Part shown: piece after piece, positions 35,138-43,637 of the stretch
Layout: each line of letters starts with the position of its first letter
Numbering within the stretch: position 1 is the first letter of the stretch
Assembly (NCBI GenBank): GCA_937877455.1
Contig: CALFIU010000130.1
Span: 1-64,000 of the forward strand
DNA: 64,000 bases
From: an uncultured Bacteroidales bacterium
GTDB lineage: Bacteria > Bacteroidota > Bacteroidia > Bacteroidales > UBA3824
Direction: 5' to 3'
Translations under genes and position numbers: made by a program
The notes under the pieces: model-generated
Told to the model about the DNA's origin: nothing
Seen by the model: only the letters and a program-made list of their open reading frames with translations
Database searches by the model: none

Positions 35138-38100
35138 ATTCCAACAACAGTTATGTCGTCGCGTTGGTCGGCTCCGTTTGAAAAATTATCAAGTGCATTT
35201 TCTATTTGTTGTTTTTGTTCTTCTAAACTGCTTGTGGCATAGGTAGATAAAATGTTTATGAATTTTTTACGTCCAAAACGTTGTCGGCTTAAATTATTTT
35301 GGTCGGTTATACCATCACTCGACATGTAGAAAATGTCGCCATGAGAAATATGTATTTCTTTTTGTGTAAATTTTCCTATGTTGTTGAGTTTTATTCCGCC
35401 TGCTATGGATTTTCGATCTGGATTTAGAATTTCTACTTCGTGATTTTTGGCAGGAAGATAGTAAACAGGATTTTTTGCACCAGAGAAATATGCTTTTTCA
35501 AAAGTTTTGCAGTTTGGAGCATCAAATCTTAGTAGAGCCATGTCCATGCCGTCTTTGTTGTTGCTTGTGTCTTGTTTTAGAAGTCGTGAAATTTCGTTAG
35601 ATAGAGTGTCGAGTATTTCGCAAGGGTTGAAAATTTTTTGTATTTTAACAATTTTGTTGAGTACGGTGTTGGCTACTATTGACATAAATGCGCCTGGCAC
35701 GCCATGCCCAGTGCAGTCTATTACCGAAACAAACACCATTTTGCCAGTGTTGGATATTTCTTCGTGAGCCCAGTAAAAGTCGCCGCTGACAATATCTCTG
35801 GGACGATAAATTACGGCTGTGTCGAAATGTTGTTTTAGGTTTTCTTCGTTGGTAAGTAGGGCTTCTTGTATTGTTTTTGCATAATTGATGCTACCGTTTA
35901 TGGCTATATTTTTTGATTGTAGCATTTTGTATGCTGCTGCTTTTTCTATGGCTATGGCTGTGTATGATGTTATTACGCGAATATTGGCTATTTCTTGGTC
36001 TGAAAACATTTCTTCGCGTTTGCTGTTTATCACCACAACGCCTTCTACTGCTGTGCCGTCAAACATAGGTAGTCTTAGACAAGTGTTGTAGCCTTGTTGT
36101 TTTAATGATTGAGGAACGTCGATGTTTGAATTTAGTCCAGCATCAATTTCTTTGCGATTTTTTATGCATGCTTGTGTGAGCGAATCGGTTATTTCTGATA
36201 ATTTTTCATCGTTTAGTTGTGTAATGTTGTCGCCTTCCATGTAGTTTGAATATTCTATCAAGTCGTATTTTTCGTAGCATACCGAAAGGCAGATGCCATC
36301 GTTGTATATTGGTACTGCTTTGTTTTCATGAAATGTTCGGCAAATGGTGTTGATGTCGAGTGATGAGGATATTCTTTTGCCAAGGTCGCTAAGTACTTTC
36401 ATGCTTTGCAGATTGTTGCTTAGTGCGGTACTGCTTTCTTGGAGTTTTTCATTTTTTTCAAATAGTTCATCTCGTTGGGCTTCTATTTCTTCGCGTTGTT
36501 GGTACATTTCCTCGTTTTGTTGTTCGAGTCGATGGTTTAACACCGTGAGTTCTTTGGTACGTGCCGCAACCTCATTTTCGAGTTTGTCGCGTTGTCTCTT
36601 TAGCCGTCGTATTCTTAATTTGTAGGTTATTGTTAGTATTGCTATGGTTAAAATTATCCATAATGTTTTTGCCCATAGTGTTAAATACCATGGTGGAAGT
36701 ATTGTGATAGATAATTTTGTTATTTCGCTTAAAGCTCCATCGCTGTTTTTTGCTCTTACCATAAATTCGTAGTCGCCGGGTGTTAGATTGGTAAAATCTA
36801 TTTCACGACGATGTCCTATTTGATTCCATTCTTTGTCGTAACCTTGTAGCATATAACTATAAGTTATATTTTTTGAGTTTACGTAGCCTAATGATGCAAA
36901 TTGTATTGAAAATGTGGATTGTTTATGGTTAAGTGTTATTTTTTCTGTTGCTTGTATTGATTTTTTTAGTGGTGAGTTTTTGCTTTCTACGGTTACGTGT
37001 TTGTAGTTTATAAGTAGTCCTATAATTGTGGGTTTTGCTATGTTGTTTTTTTCTCGTATGTTGTTTGGGTTGAAAAATACTATGCCTTCGTTGGAGCCGA
37101 AAAAGAGTGTTCCTTTGCTATCTTTAAAAATTGCGTTTTGCAAAAAATTATCAGAAAGTATTCCGTCTGTTGCATGATATGTGCGTATTACATGGCCGTA
37201 GTCGGGGCTAAATTTTACAATTCCTTTGCCAGTAGTTATCCAAAGGTAGCCGTTGTTGTCTTGTATTACACCGTTGCACATTATGCTTTGAAATCCTTGT
37301 TCAAATCCGTAATGTTTAAATTTACCTGTTACAATGTTGAATTGGTTAAGTCCAGAGGGGGTGGCTATCCAAATTCTTTTTTTGCTGTCGATACATATTG
37401 ATAATACCCAATTGTGGCTTATTGATTGAGAATCAAACTCGTTGTAACTATAGTTTTTTATTTCGCCAGTAATTACGTTGTAGGTAGAAAGCCCTTGGTA
37501 TGTGCCTACAAGGATGATTGTGTCTTTGTATAGGTTGATGCAAGTGCCGTATTGGCTGCAAATTTCGTTACCGTTTGGATCTTTTGTTATTGCAACGCAT
37601 TTTTCTGAGCCAATATCATATCGCAATAGTCCGTTGCTACATGTATTTATCCAAATGCAATTGTGGCTTGGTTGGTGTAGTAGGCTTCGTATAAATATAT
37701 TTTGGGAATATGTTATTGTTTTTTCTGTTTTTTTGTTTCGGTTTATTATATGTAGATTGTGTAGATAGCCACCGTTGTATATGTTGCCGTTGTTGTCGGT
37801 GCATAAGGCAAGTATTGACGGGTTGTCCATTTTTGATTGTTTGTTTTCGGTGGAATAGAACTCTGATTTTTGTTGGCTTTTTTTGTCCCATAATGTTATT
37901 CCTCCACCATCGCTACCTATTACCAACATGCTGTCGGGTGTTTCTGTAAAACATGCGATGAGGTTTTGTTTTAGTATGTCTTTGTTTTCGGGATAGTTGA
38001 TACATTCAAAGAGTTTTGCGGGATTAATTTCCATATACGATAAGCCCATCCATGTGCCAAACCACATTAATCCGTGGCTGTCTTCGAGCATACATATAAC

Positions 38101-39036
38101 TGTTGTGCTGTTGAGTTTGCGTTTGGAGTTCTGCGATTTGTCAGAAAGGATTTTTTCTATTTTGTTGTTTTCTATGTCCATTATATACAAATCTTCTCCG
38201 TTGGAGCCTATCCATAGTTTTCCGTCTTTGGCTTTGTATAATGTTATTATGTGTTTTGGAAGTTTTACACCTCCAAAATCTGTTATTTTTTCGATTTTAC
38301 CATCATTTAATTTAAATAATCCGTTGTTGCCAGCTATGTAAAAGTCTTTTCCATTGTAATCGCTAAAACTATAAACATCGTTGCACGGTGAGCTTTCATC
38401 GTAGTTGTCGCCGTTGTATGTATTTATAATTTTTGCGTCTTTGGTGATTTGAAAGATTTTATTTTCTTTTTCTGATACAGCCCAAAAATTTTCTGAATTA
38501 TCTAAAAAACAATTTCTTATTTTTTTTGTAGAGAAAAAATCAGTGTGTACTTCTTCAAATTTTTTTGTTTGCTTGTTGAGTATATTCAACTGCCCCATGG
38601 AGTTGAAAAAATATACGTTGTTGTCTTTGGTAAGAAATATTTTTTCGGCTTGATATATGCCACGAGAATTGGCTTTTTGAAAATATTCAAATTTTTCTGT
38701 TTCGATATTATAACACGATACACCCCGTTCTGTGGCAATCCAAATATTACCAAAATTGTCGGTTTTTATGTCGGATATATTGTTGCCGTTGACACTGGTG
38801 CTGTCGGCGGGGTTGTAAATATAATGTTTGAAACCGTAGCCATCGTAGCGTGCAAGTCCGTTGTATGTTGCAATCCAAATGAAACCTATGCCGTCTTCTG
38901 CTATTTTTTGTATTATGTTGCTATTAAGCCCATCTTTTTCGCCAACGGTGTAAAACCGCATATCGTTTTGGGCATTGGAAAATGTATTCCAAAACGGTAG
39001 TATTGTCATTAAAAGTGCGGTTATATAAAGTTTCAT
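35122..39036 (-). CDS. Membrane sensor: two-component-regulator propeller, Y_Y_Y, GAF-like, SpoIIE/PP2C phosphatase
   Basis: This 1304-residue paralogue of the downstream sensor starts at the ATG at 39036, giving a signal peptide (MKLYITALLMTILPFWNTFSNAQ); an upstream in-frame TTG at 39075 is less likely. Propeller blades include GFIWIATYNGLARYDG, LMWFGTWMGLSYME and RIWIATPSGLNQFN, followed by a Y_Y_Y domain, one helix (LWAKTLWIILTIAILTITY), a long coiled coil and a GAF-like region. The SpoIIE phosphatase retains SGDFYWAHE, VIDCTGHGVPGAFM, SDGITDQ and RDDITVVG. The two genes are tandem and similar throughout, a duplication that has diverged mostly in the sensory part, so they may read different ligands into one partner-switch pathway. 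Confidence 0.9.
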   Translation of the reverse strand: MKLYITALLMTILPFWNTFSNAQNDMRFYTVGEKDGLNSNIIQKIAEDGIGFIWIATYNGLARYDGYGFKHYIYNPADSTSVNGNNISDIKTDNFGNIWIATERGVSCYNIETEKFEYFQKANSRGIYQAEKIFLTKDNNVYFFNSMGQLNILNKQTKKFEEVHTDFFSTKKIRNCFLDNSENFWAVSEKENKIFQITKDAKIINTYNGDNYDESSPCNDVYSFSDYNGKDFYIAGNNGLFKLNDGKIEKITDFGGVKLPKHIITLYKAKDGKLWIGSNGEDLYIMDIENNKIEKILSDKSQNSKRKLNSTTVICMLEDSHGLMWFGTWMGLSYMEINPAKLFECINYPENKDILKQNLIACFTETPDSMLVIGSDGGGITLWDKKSQQKSEFYSTENKQSKMDNPSILALCTDNNGNIYNGGYLHNLHIINRNKKTEKTITYSQNIFIRSLLHQPSHNCIWINTCSNGLLRYDIGSEKCVAITKDPNGNEICSQYGTCINLYKDTIILVGTYQGLSTYNVITGEIKNYSYNEFDSQSISHNWVLSICIDSKKRIWIATPSGLNQFNIVTGKFKHYGFEQGFQSIMCNGVIQDNNGYLWITTGKGIVKFSPDYGHVIRTYHATDGILSDNFLQNAIFKDSKGTLFFGSNEGIVFFNPNNIREKNNIAKPTIIGLLINYKHVTVESKNSPLKKSIQATEKITLNHKQSTFSIQFASLGYVNSKNITYSYMLQGYDKEWNQIGHRREIDFTNLTPGDYEFMVRAKNSDGALSEITKLSITILPPWYLTLWAKTLWIILTIAILTITYKLRIRRLKRQRDKLENEVAARTKELTVLNHRLEQQNEEMYQQREEIEAQRDELFEKNEKLQESSTALSNNLQSMKVLSDLGKRISSSLDINTICRTFHENKAVPIYNDGICLSVCYEKYDLIEYSNYMEGDNITQLNDEKLSEITDSLTQACIKNRKEIDAGLNSNIDVPQSLKQQGYNTCLRLPMFDGTAVEGVVVINSKREEMFSDQEIANIRVITSYTAIAIEKAAAYKMLQSKNIAINGSINYAKTIQEALLTNEENLKQHFDTAVIYRPRDIVSGDFYWAHEEISNTGKMVFVSVIDCTGHGVPGAFMSIVANTVLNKIVKIQKIFNPCEILDTLSNEISRLLKQDTSNNKDGMDMALLRFDAPNCKTFEKAYFSGAKNPVYYLPAKNHEVEILNPDRKSIAGGIKLNNIGKFTQKEIHISHGDIFYMSSDGITDQNNLSRQRFGRKKFINILSTYATSSLEEQKQQIENALDNFSNGADQRDDITVVGIRIEN

Positions 39037-39102
39037 CCTTTGGTTGTTTAATATGCTTTTATAATTTAGTTTCAAAAATCGTGCAATTGTAGGGATAGCC
39101 TA

Positions 39103-39972
39103 TTAAAAATATCTGGCAAATTCCTCAGGGGTTTTGAATACGGTTACGTTTTTTGAGTTGAATTTGCAGTTTTGCCCTAAGAAAAATTTTGATGTACCCT
39201 CAAATGCTTCGTCGTATTTTTGGACAAATGTACTGAAATCTTCGTTGTTTTTGCAAATTTTGCCTATACAAAGTATGTTTTCGCATTTTGCAGCTTTTGC
39301 TGCGGCTTCGGCAGAAACTATGTCAATGTTGTCTCCAATATATACCGATGGTATGCCACGTCGTTTTAATACATAATCGGCAAATAGTGGCCACATTTCG
39401 CTTTCGCAGTTTAAGGTGGAGAATATTAATGTTTTTTTTGCTTGCGTGTCGTTTTTTAGGGGTTCACTATCGGCTGCTATTATTATTTTGCGACGCAAGA
39501 TGTCGGTTACAAAGTTTTTTATGCTTTTGTAAAGTCTGCTCATTATCCATTTTGTTTCAATGGTTTCCATTAGCGGTGCTATAACGTTGACCATGGTGTT
39601 TTCAAATCCTGAAGAAAGTATTTCGCGGTTGAGATTTTTTTCAAACAGAAATTCGTCGAAATGGTCTGCTGCCATAAGTAGCGTGTCGGTTTTTTCGTTG
39701 CCAACACCCTGTGAAACAGAAAGTAACCGCAGTTTCTCATTCATTTTTTCTTCTGATAGAAAGGCAATTTCTGATATTTTGTAGCCAAATTTTACTAATG
39801 CTGCTGCTGCCATGAGTTTGTGTAAATCGGCTTCGCTGTACATGCGTATATTGGTGTCGGTGCGCGCTGGTGTGGTAAAATTGTAACGTTTTTCCCAAAT
39901 GCGTACCGTGAAGGCTTTTATACCAGTAAGTGTTTCTATTTGATGTATGGTGTAAGTTATATCTTGTTCCAT
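39103..39972 (-). CDS. MerR-family regulator with degenerate cobalamin-binding-like domain
   Basis: The 289-residue protein has an N-terminal MerR helix-turn-helix (YTIHQIETLTGIKAFTVRIWEKRYNF, about 6-31, then RMYSEADLHKL). Residues about 90-165 form a helical bundle and about 175-289 a Rossmann-like domain, the layout of CarH/LitR light-sensing repressors. In CarH the second half binds B12 through a DxHxxG-type motif; here the matching stretch is STLNCESEMWPLF, without the histidine, so B12 binding looks lost. The start lies 3 bases after the stop of the AAA ATPase gene, so the two are almost certainly co-transcribed. Its targets may be its own operon (inference). Confidence 0.85.
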   Translation of the reverse strand: MEQDITYTIHQIETLTGIKAFTVRIWEKRYNFTTPARTDTNIRMYSEADLHKLMAAAALVKFGYKISEIAFLSEEKMNEKLRLLSVSQGVGNEKTDTLLMAADHFDEFLFEKNLNREILSSGFENTMVNVIAPLMETIETKWIMSRLYKSIKNFVTDILRRKIIIAADSEPLKNDTQAKKTLIFSTLNCESEMWPLFADYVLKRRGIPSVYIGDNIDIVSAEAAAKAAKCENILCIGKICKNNEDFSTFVQKYDEAFEGTSKFFLGQNCKFNSKNVTVFKTPEEFARYF

Positions 39973-39975
39973 TGG

Positions 39976-41610
39976 CTAAAATCCTACGTTTTTTTTGTTT
40001 TTTCTCAAGTCGAGAAATTCGTCTTCGCAAAATTGTTCAAGGATAGTTTGGTCTATGTTAGTACTATTTGTAAGTACATTGTTGATTGTTATTTTGCGAG
40101 CAATATTTTCTATTTGACCTCCGCTAAAATCATATTGTTTTGCTATTTGGGCTATTTGTTCTTCGGTTGCCGATGGTAGCATTGATTTCCATATTTTTTC
40201 TTTTATGTTGGTTTCTGGTTTTTCAAATTTTATTTTGTAGAGAAATCGTCTTTCAAATGCTTTGTCCATGTTTTCCACAAGGTTTGATGTGGCAATTAAT
40301 ATTCCGTTGAGATTTTCCATCTCTTGAAGGATAATGTTTTGCAACGAATTTTCCATTTTGTCGATTGCGCGCTCGGCTCCTGCTTGTCGTTTGGTGATAA
40401 TGGCATCGGCTTCGTTGAATAGTAGAATGGGTGCTACCTCAGATTTGGATACTGTGGTGCGATAAGAATCGAAAAATTTTTTTATGTTTTTTTCGCTTTC
40501 GCCTACCCACATACTTTTTATGTTGGCTATGTTAATTTGTATTATGTCGCGTTTGGTTTTGCGAGCTGTTTGGTAAACGGTTTCGGTTTTGCCAGTGCCG
40601 GGTGCGCCATAAAACAAGCAAGTAAAACCTTTTCTTAGATTGTTAGACTCCAAATTTTTTATTATTTTGTTAAAATTTTCTTGTTCAAGAATTTCTGATA
40701 ACTGTTTTACCCTTAGTTCTTCTTTGGGATTATAAAAAAGTTTTTTTTCTGCTATCAGTTCATGTTGAAGTCTGTTTGGGTTTTTGTCTTCTATTACCTT
40801 GATGTCCAGTTCTTTTAGTAGTTCGTTTTTTGCTGTTTCGGTGAGTTTGTAAGATTCACGATTGGCAAATCCATCGCTAAATGTATTTTCTATTATCTTT
40901 TTTGATTGCAATGGTGAAAAACTTAGCATCAAATAGTGTTTTACGAGTTTGGAACTATGCTTATCGTATATTTCGTTTATGTCGTATAGTGATAAATCAT
41001 TATTGTAGAAAATATATTCGGTGCATAAATAGACAAGCATTGGAAGCCAAGTTTTTTGGTCTTCTTGTACTATTGAAAGAATTTTATCTGCGAAATGGAG
41101 ATGTCTATTAGCCTCCATTAACCGAGATAATTCGGCATAGAAACTTTCAAAATCTATTTCATCGTCTTCGCGCAGAGAAATAATGTTGTCAAGTTCTGAT
41201 AAAAGTTGTCTTATTGTTAATCCACTTTTACTTTTGGGAACGTAACGTTGATTTTCTTTTAAATCGTTGATTACATACGACGGTACGCGATAGCAGCCAG
41301 GACGTGTTGTTGCAATGTAACCCTTTTCTACAAGACCCTCAATTTCTTTGAGATTGCGCATTACTCTTATGTGGCGACAACCAAGATGTTGTGCTAATTC
41401 TGTTGTGGTGGTGCTTTCATCACTACCAAAGTTGACAATCAGGGCAAAAAATATAGCTTGTATATTGTTTATGTCGAGGGTTTTACAACAATAATTAAGC
41501 AGACTTTTGCTGTCTTTCATTTTGTCGAAGTCTAATTGTGAATTTTGTGAAATATCTATAAGCTTTTCCAAAACGTCCAATATATGTTTTTCGCCTTTTT
41601 TAGTTGCCAT
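39976..41610 (-). CDS. AAA-family ATPase with N-terminal winged-helix region
   Basis: The 544-residue protein has a DNA-binding-like winged-helix segment at about 65-110 (TTTELAQHLGCRHIRVMRNLKEIEGLVEKGYI), a helical middle region, and a C-terminal AAA module. The AAA motifs are Walker A GAPGTGKT (335-342), pore-loop-like KSMWVGESEKN (365-375), Walker B ILLFNEAD (395-402, with Asn399 where most AAA proteins have Asp), sensor ATSN (440-443) and arginine fingers in FERRF (452-456). The form suggests a hexameric remodelling ATPase rather than a helicase or protease subunit. The gene follows the membrane HExxH protein by 9 bases and precedes the MerR gene by 3 bases. Its substrate is unknown. Confidence 0.8.
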   Translation of the reverse strand: MATKKGEKHILDVLEKLIDISQNSQLDFDKMKDSKSLLNYCCKTLDINNIQAIFFALIVNFGSDESTTTTELAQHLGCRHIRVMRNLKEIEGLVEKGYIATTRPGCYRVPSYVINDLKENQRYVPKSKSGLTIRQLLSELDNIISLREDDEIDFESFYAELSRLMEANRHLHFADKILSIVQEDQKTWLPMLVYLCTEYIFYNNDLSLYDINEIYDKHSSKLVKHYLMLSFSPLQSKKIIENTFSDGFANRESYKLTETAKNELLKELDIKVIEDKNPNRLQHELIAEKKLFYNPKEELRVKQLSEILEQENFNKIIKNLESNNLRKGFTCLFYGAPGTGKTETVYQTARKTKRDIIQINIANIKSMWVGESEKNIKKFFDSYRTTVSKSEVAPILLFNEADAIITKRQAGAERAIDKMENSLQNIILQEMENLNGILIATSNLVENMDKAFERRFLYKIKFEKPETNIKEKIWKSMLPSATEEQIAQIAKQYDFSGGQIENIARKITINNVLTNSTNIDQTILEQFCEDEFLDLRKNKKNVGF

Positions 41611-41619
41611 AATTTTTTG

Positions 41620-42039
41620 TTAGTATTTTACATTTCCGAGACGGTTTGCCCATCGTTCTGTGTAGAATTTGTAGTACGATACATCGTTTTTTTTTCTATA
41701 TTTTTTAAAGCATGTAAGCCATAAAACCGATGGTAATCCTACAGCCAAGAGATATAGCGGACCTAAAATTAGCGATTGTAAACAATGTCCATACTCATGT
41801 GCTAATGTGTTTGTAAATTGTTGTGTACTAATTTGTTGGTGCGATGTTATAAAAATAAAAAATCCCAATGAAACACTTGCTGGGTAGTTCCATTGTGTTG
41901 CAATGCAACATCGATAAAAACTATGCGGTTTTTTAATGTTGGCAACAAAAATTATAAGTCCAACGGCTGTTTGCATTATGCCCCATGTAAATTGCCAAAC
42001 AAAAAACGCTATGTTTGCTATCTTTTTATTGTTTATCAT
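41620..42039 (-). CDS. Small membrane protein with HExxH zinc-protease motif
   Basis: The 139-residue protein has membrane helices at about 12-32 and 90-110 and possibly 52-66. Residues 80-85 read AHEYGH, the HExxH zinc-metallopeptidase signature, and a downstream acidic residue in YTERWANRLG (E128) is well placed as third ligand. Similar small proteins with HEYGH and YTE(K/R)WAD(K/R)LG are common in Bacteroides genomes as hypothetical proteins (from memory). Whether it cleaves peptides is unknown. Its start overlaps the end of the TSCPD gene by 14 bases and it is 9 bases from the AAA ATPase gene. Confidence 0.65.
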   Translation of the reverse strand: MINNKKIANIAFFVWQFTWGIMQTAVGLIIFVANIKKPHSFYRCCIATQWNYPASVSLGFFIFITSHQQISTQQFTNTLAHEYGHCLQSLILGPLYLLAVGLPSVLWLTCFKKYRKKNDVSYYKFYTERWANRLGNVKY

Positions 42040-42304
42040 CGTTTTTTGAGTAGAGTGCCTGTAACTTTCTAAGAGCAGTACTCATTTGGTCGGGACAACT
42101 TGTAGGTTTACTGCCGCAATGTATTCCGCACATTTTTTTTGCAGCTGTATCTATGTCCATGCCAATTATAAGGCTACAAATGCCTTTTAAATTGCCGTTG
42201 CAACCGCCTATTACCTTAGCATTTGTGATAATTTGGTTTTCATCGGCTTCAAGTTCCATAAACTTGCTGCATACTCCTACTGGTGTGTAAATTATGCTTT
42301 TCAT
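42026..42304 (-). CDS. TSCPD-domain protein
   Basis: The 92-residue protein carries the eponymous TSCPD motif (68-72) and conserved cysteines at C35, C43, C59 and C63, within a pattern GGCNGNLKGICSLIIGMD typical of the family. The TSCPD domain also occurs at the C terminus of vitamin-B12-dependent ribonucleotide reductase and of some other proteins, and the cysteines may bind a metal; the stand-alone form has no known function. It is the first gene of the four-gene cluster and overlaps the next gene by 14 bases, so translation is probably coupled. Confidence 0.82.
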   Translation of the reverse strand: MKSIIYTPVGVCSKFMELEADENQIITNAKVIGGCNGNLKGICSLIIGMDIDTAAKKMCGIHCGSKPTSCPDQMSTALRKLQALYSKNDDKQ

Positions 42305-42420
42305 TTTTATTTTGTTTGAGGTTGCTAATTTAATAAAAAAAACTTTTCATATGATAAAAAATGTGTATTATTTTTAGCAATAAAAAAAAATTCTTAGATT
42401 TACGGCCAAAAATATATAAG

Positions 42421-42831
42421 ATGGTAGAACAAGTTTTTATCTCTTTGCCGCCAATGCGACGCGGGTATCACCTTGTAACACGGCATATTGTTGAGCAGTT
42501 GCCAAGGTTGCCAGAAAAAGGATTATTGAATATTTTTTTGCGTCATACGTCTGCTGCGTTGGCTATTAACGAGAATGCTGATCCAACGGTGCGTCAAGAT
42601 TTTGAAACTGTTATGGACGCGCTTGTGCCAGATGGAACTGTGCAGTATGAACACAACTTGGAAGGCGAGGACGATATGCCTGCTCATATAAAAAGTGCAA
42701 TGTTTGGTGTTAGTTTATCCATACCAATTGCCAATGGAAAACTTGCGCTCGGCACTTGGCAAGGTATATACCTTTGCGAATTTCGTAATGGAACAAATAA
42801 TAGAAACTTGATAGCTACTATTGTATATTAA
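42421..42831 (+). CDS. YjbQ/UPF0047 family protein
   Basis: From the ATG at 42421 the protein has 136 residues, the usual family length; an earlier in-frame ATG at 42361 would add 20 unrelated residues. The family signature is present: FLRHTSAALAINENADPTVRQDFE, then YEHNLEGEDDMPAHIKSAMFG and LGTWQGIYLCEFRN with the conserved His/Glu residues. YjbQ-type proteins show weak thiamine-phosphate synthase activity in vitro, but their role in the cell is unsettled. The next gene (nitroreductase) follows after 21 bases. Confidence 0.9.
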   Translation: MVEQVFISLPPMRRGYHLVTRHIVEQLPRLPEKGLLNIFLRHTSAALAINENADPTVRQDFETVMDALVPDGTVQYEHNLEGEDDMPAHIKSAMFGVSLSIPIANGKLALGTWQGIYLCEFRNGTNNRNLIATIVY

Positions 42832-42852
42832 CCAAAATCAAATTAAAAAAAA

Positions 42853-43599
42853 ATGAAATCTGTAACAGAAAACCATCGAAGTATTCGCAAATATGCGTTT
42901 AGAACAGTTGAAGATGCTGTTATACTAAAAATAGTAAATGCTGCAATACGAGCAAGCAATACTGGTAACATGCAATTATACAGTATAGTGCTTTCTACAC
43001 AGCCTAAAATTAAGGATTTGTTATTACCATTACATTTTAACCAACCTATGGTAAAGCAAGCTCCGTTGGTGTTTACGTTTTGTGCTGATATTAATCGTTT
43101 TTCAAAATGGTGTAAGGTAAGGGGAACAGAGCCTTGTTATGATAATTTTCTATGGTTTTCAACAGCACTTGTAGATACTATGCTCGCCGCAGAAAATGCT
43201 GCTATAGCCGCTGAAGAAAATGGATTGGGGATTTGTTTTCTTGGTACAACTATGTATAATGCCGAAGAAATAGCAAAGGTTTTGAATCTGCCAATGGGCG
43301 TTGTTCCAGTGGTTACCATGACGGCTGGTTATCCCAACGAAGAACTTTCTCCAACAGAAAGATTGCCTTATCAAGCAGTTTTTCACATGGAAACATATCA
43401 CAACTATTCCGATGAGGATATAGAAAAGTATTATTCTGATTTTGAAAATTTGCCCAAACTACGTGATATTGTAGAACAAAATGGTCTTAAAAATCTTGCG
43501 GAGGTATTTACTCAACGTCGTTATACCAAAAATGATGGCGAAATTTTTAGTAAAAAATACCTCAACTTTGTAAAGAAAAGTTTTAAAATTAGTGAATAA
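42853..43599 (+). CDS. Nitroreductase-family flavoprotein
   Basis: The 248-residue protein has the FMN-binding start NHRSIRKYA (about 7-15), the segment AAIRASNTGNMQLYS, the GLGICFLGT motif (about 130-138), and VVPVVTMTAGYPNE, all typical of NAD(P)H-dependent nitroreductase/FMN reductase enzymes. It would use FMN to reduce quinones, nitroaromatics or flavins; the physiological substrate is not inferable. The spacing to its neighbours (21 and 38 bases) suggests a loosely packed transcript with the YjbQ and trpD genes. Confidence 0.88.
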   Translation: MKSVTENHRSIRKYAFRTVEDAVILKIVNAAIRASNTGNMQLYSIVLSTQPKIKDLLLPLHFNQPMVKQAPLVFTFCADINRFSKWCKVRGTEPCYDNFLWFSTALVDTMLAAENAAIAAEENGLGICFLGTTMYNAEEIAKVLNLPMGVVPVVTMTAGYPNEELSPTERLPYQAVFHMETYHNYSDEDIEKYYSDFENLPKLRDIVEQNGLKNLAEVFTQRRYTKNDGEIFSKKYLNFVKKSFKISE

Positions 43600-43637
43600 C
43601 AAACACATTATAATAAATACACAAAAATAAATTTAAA

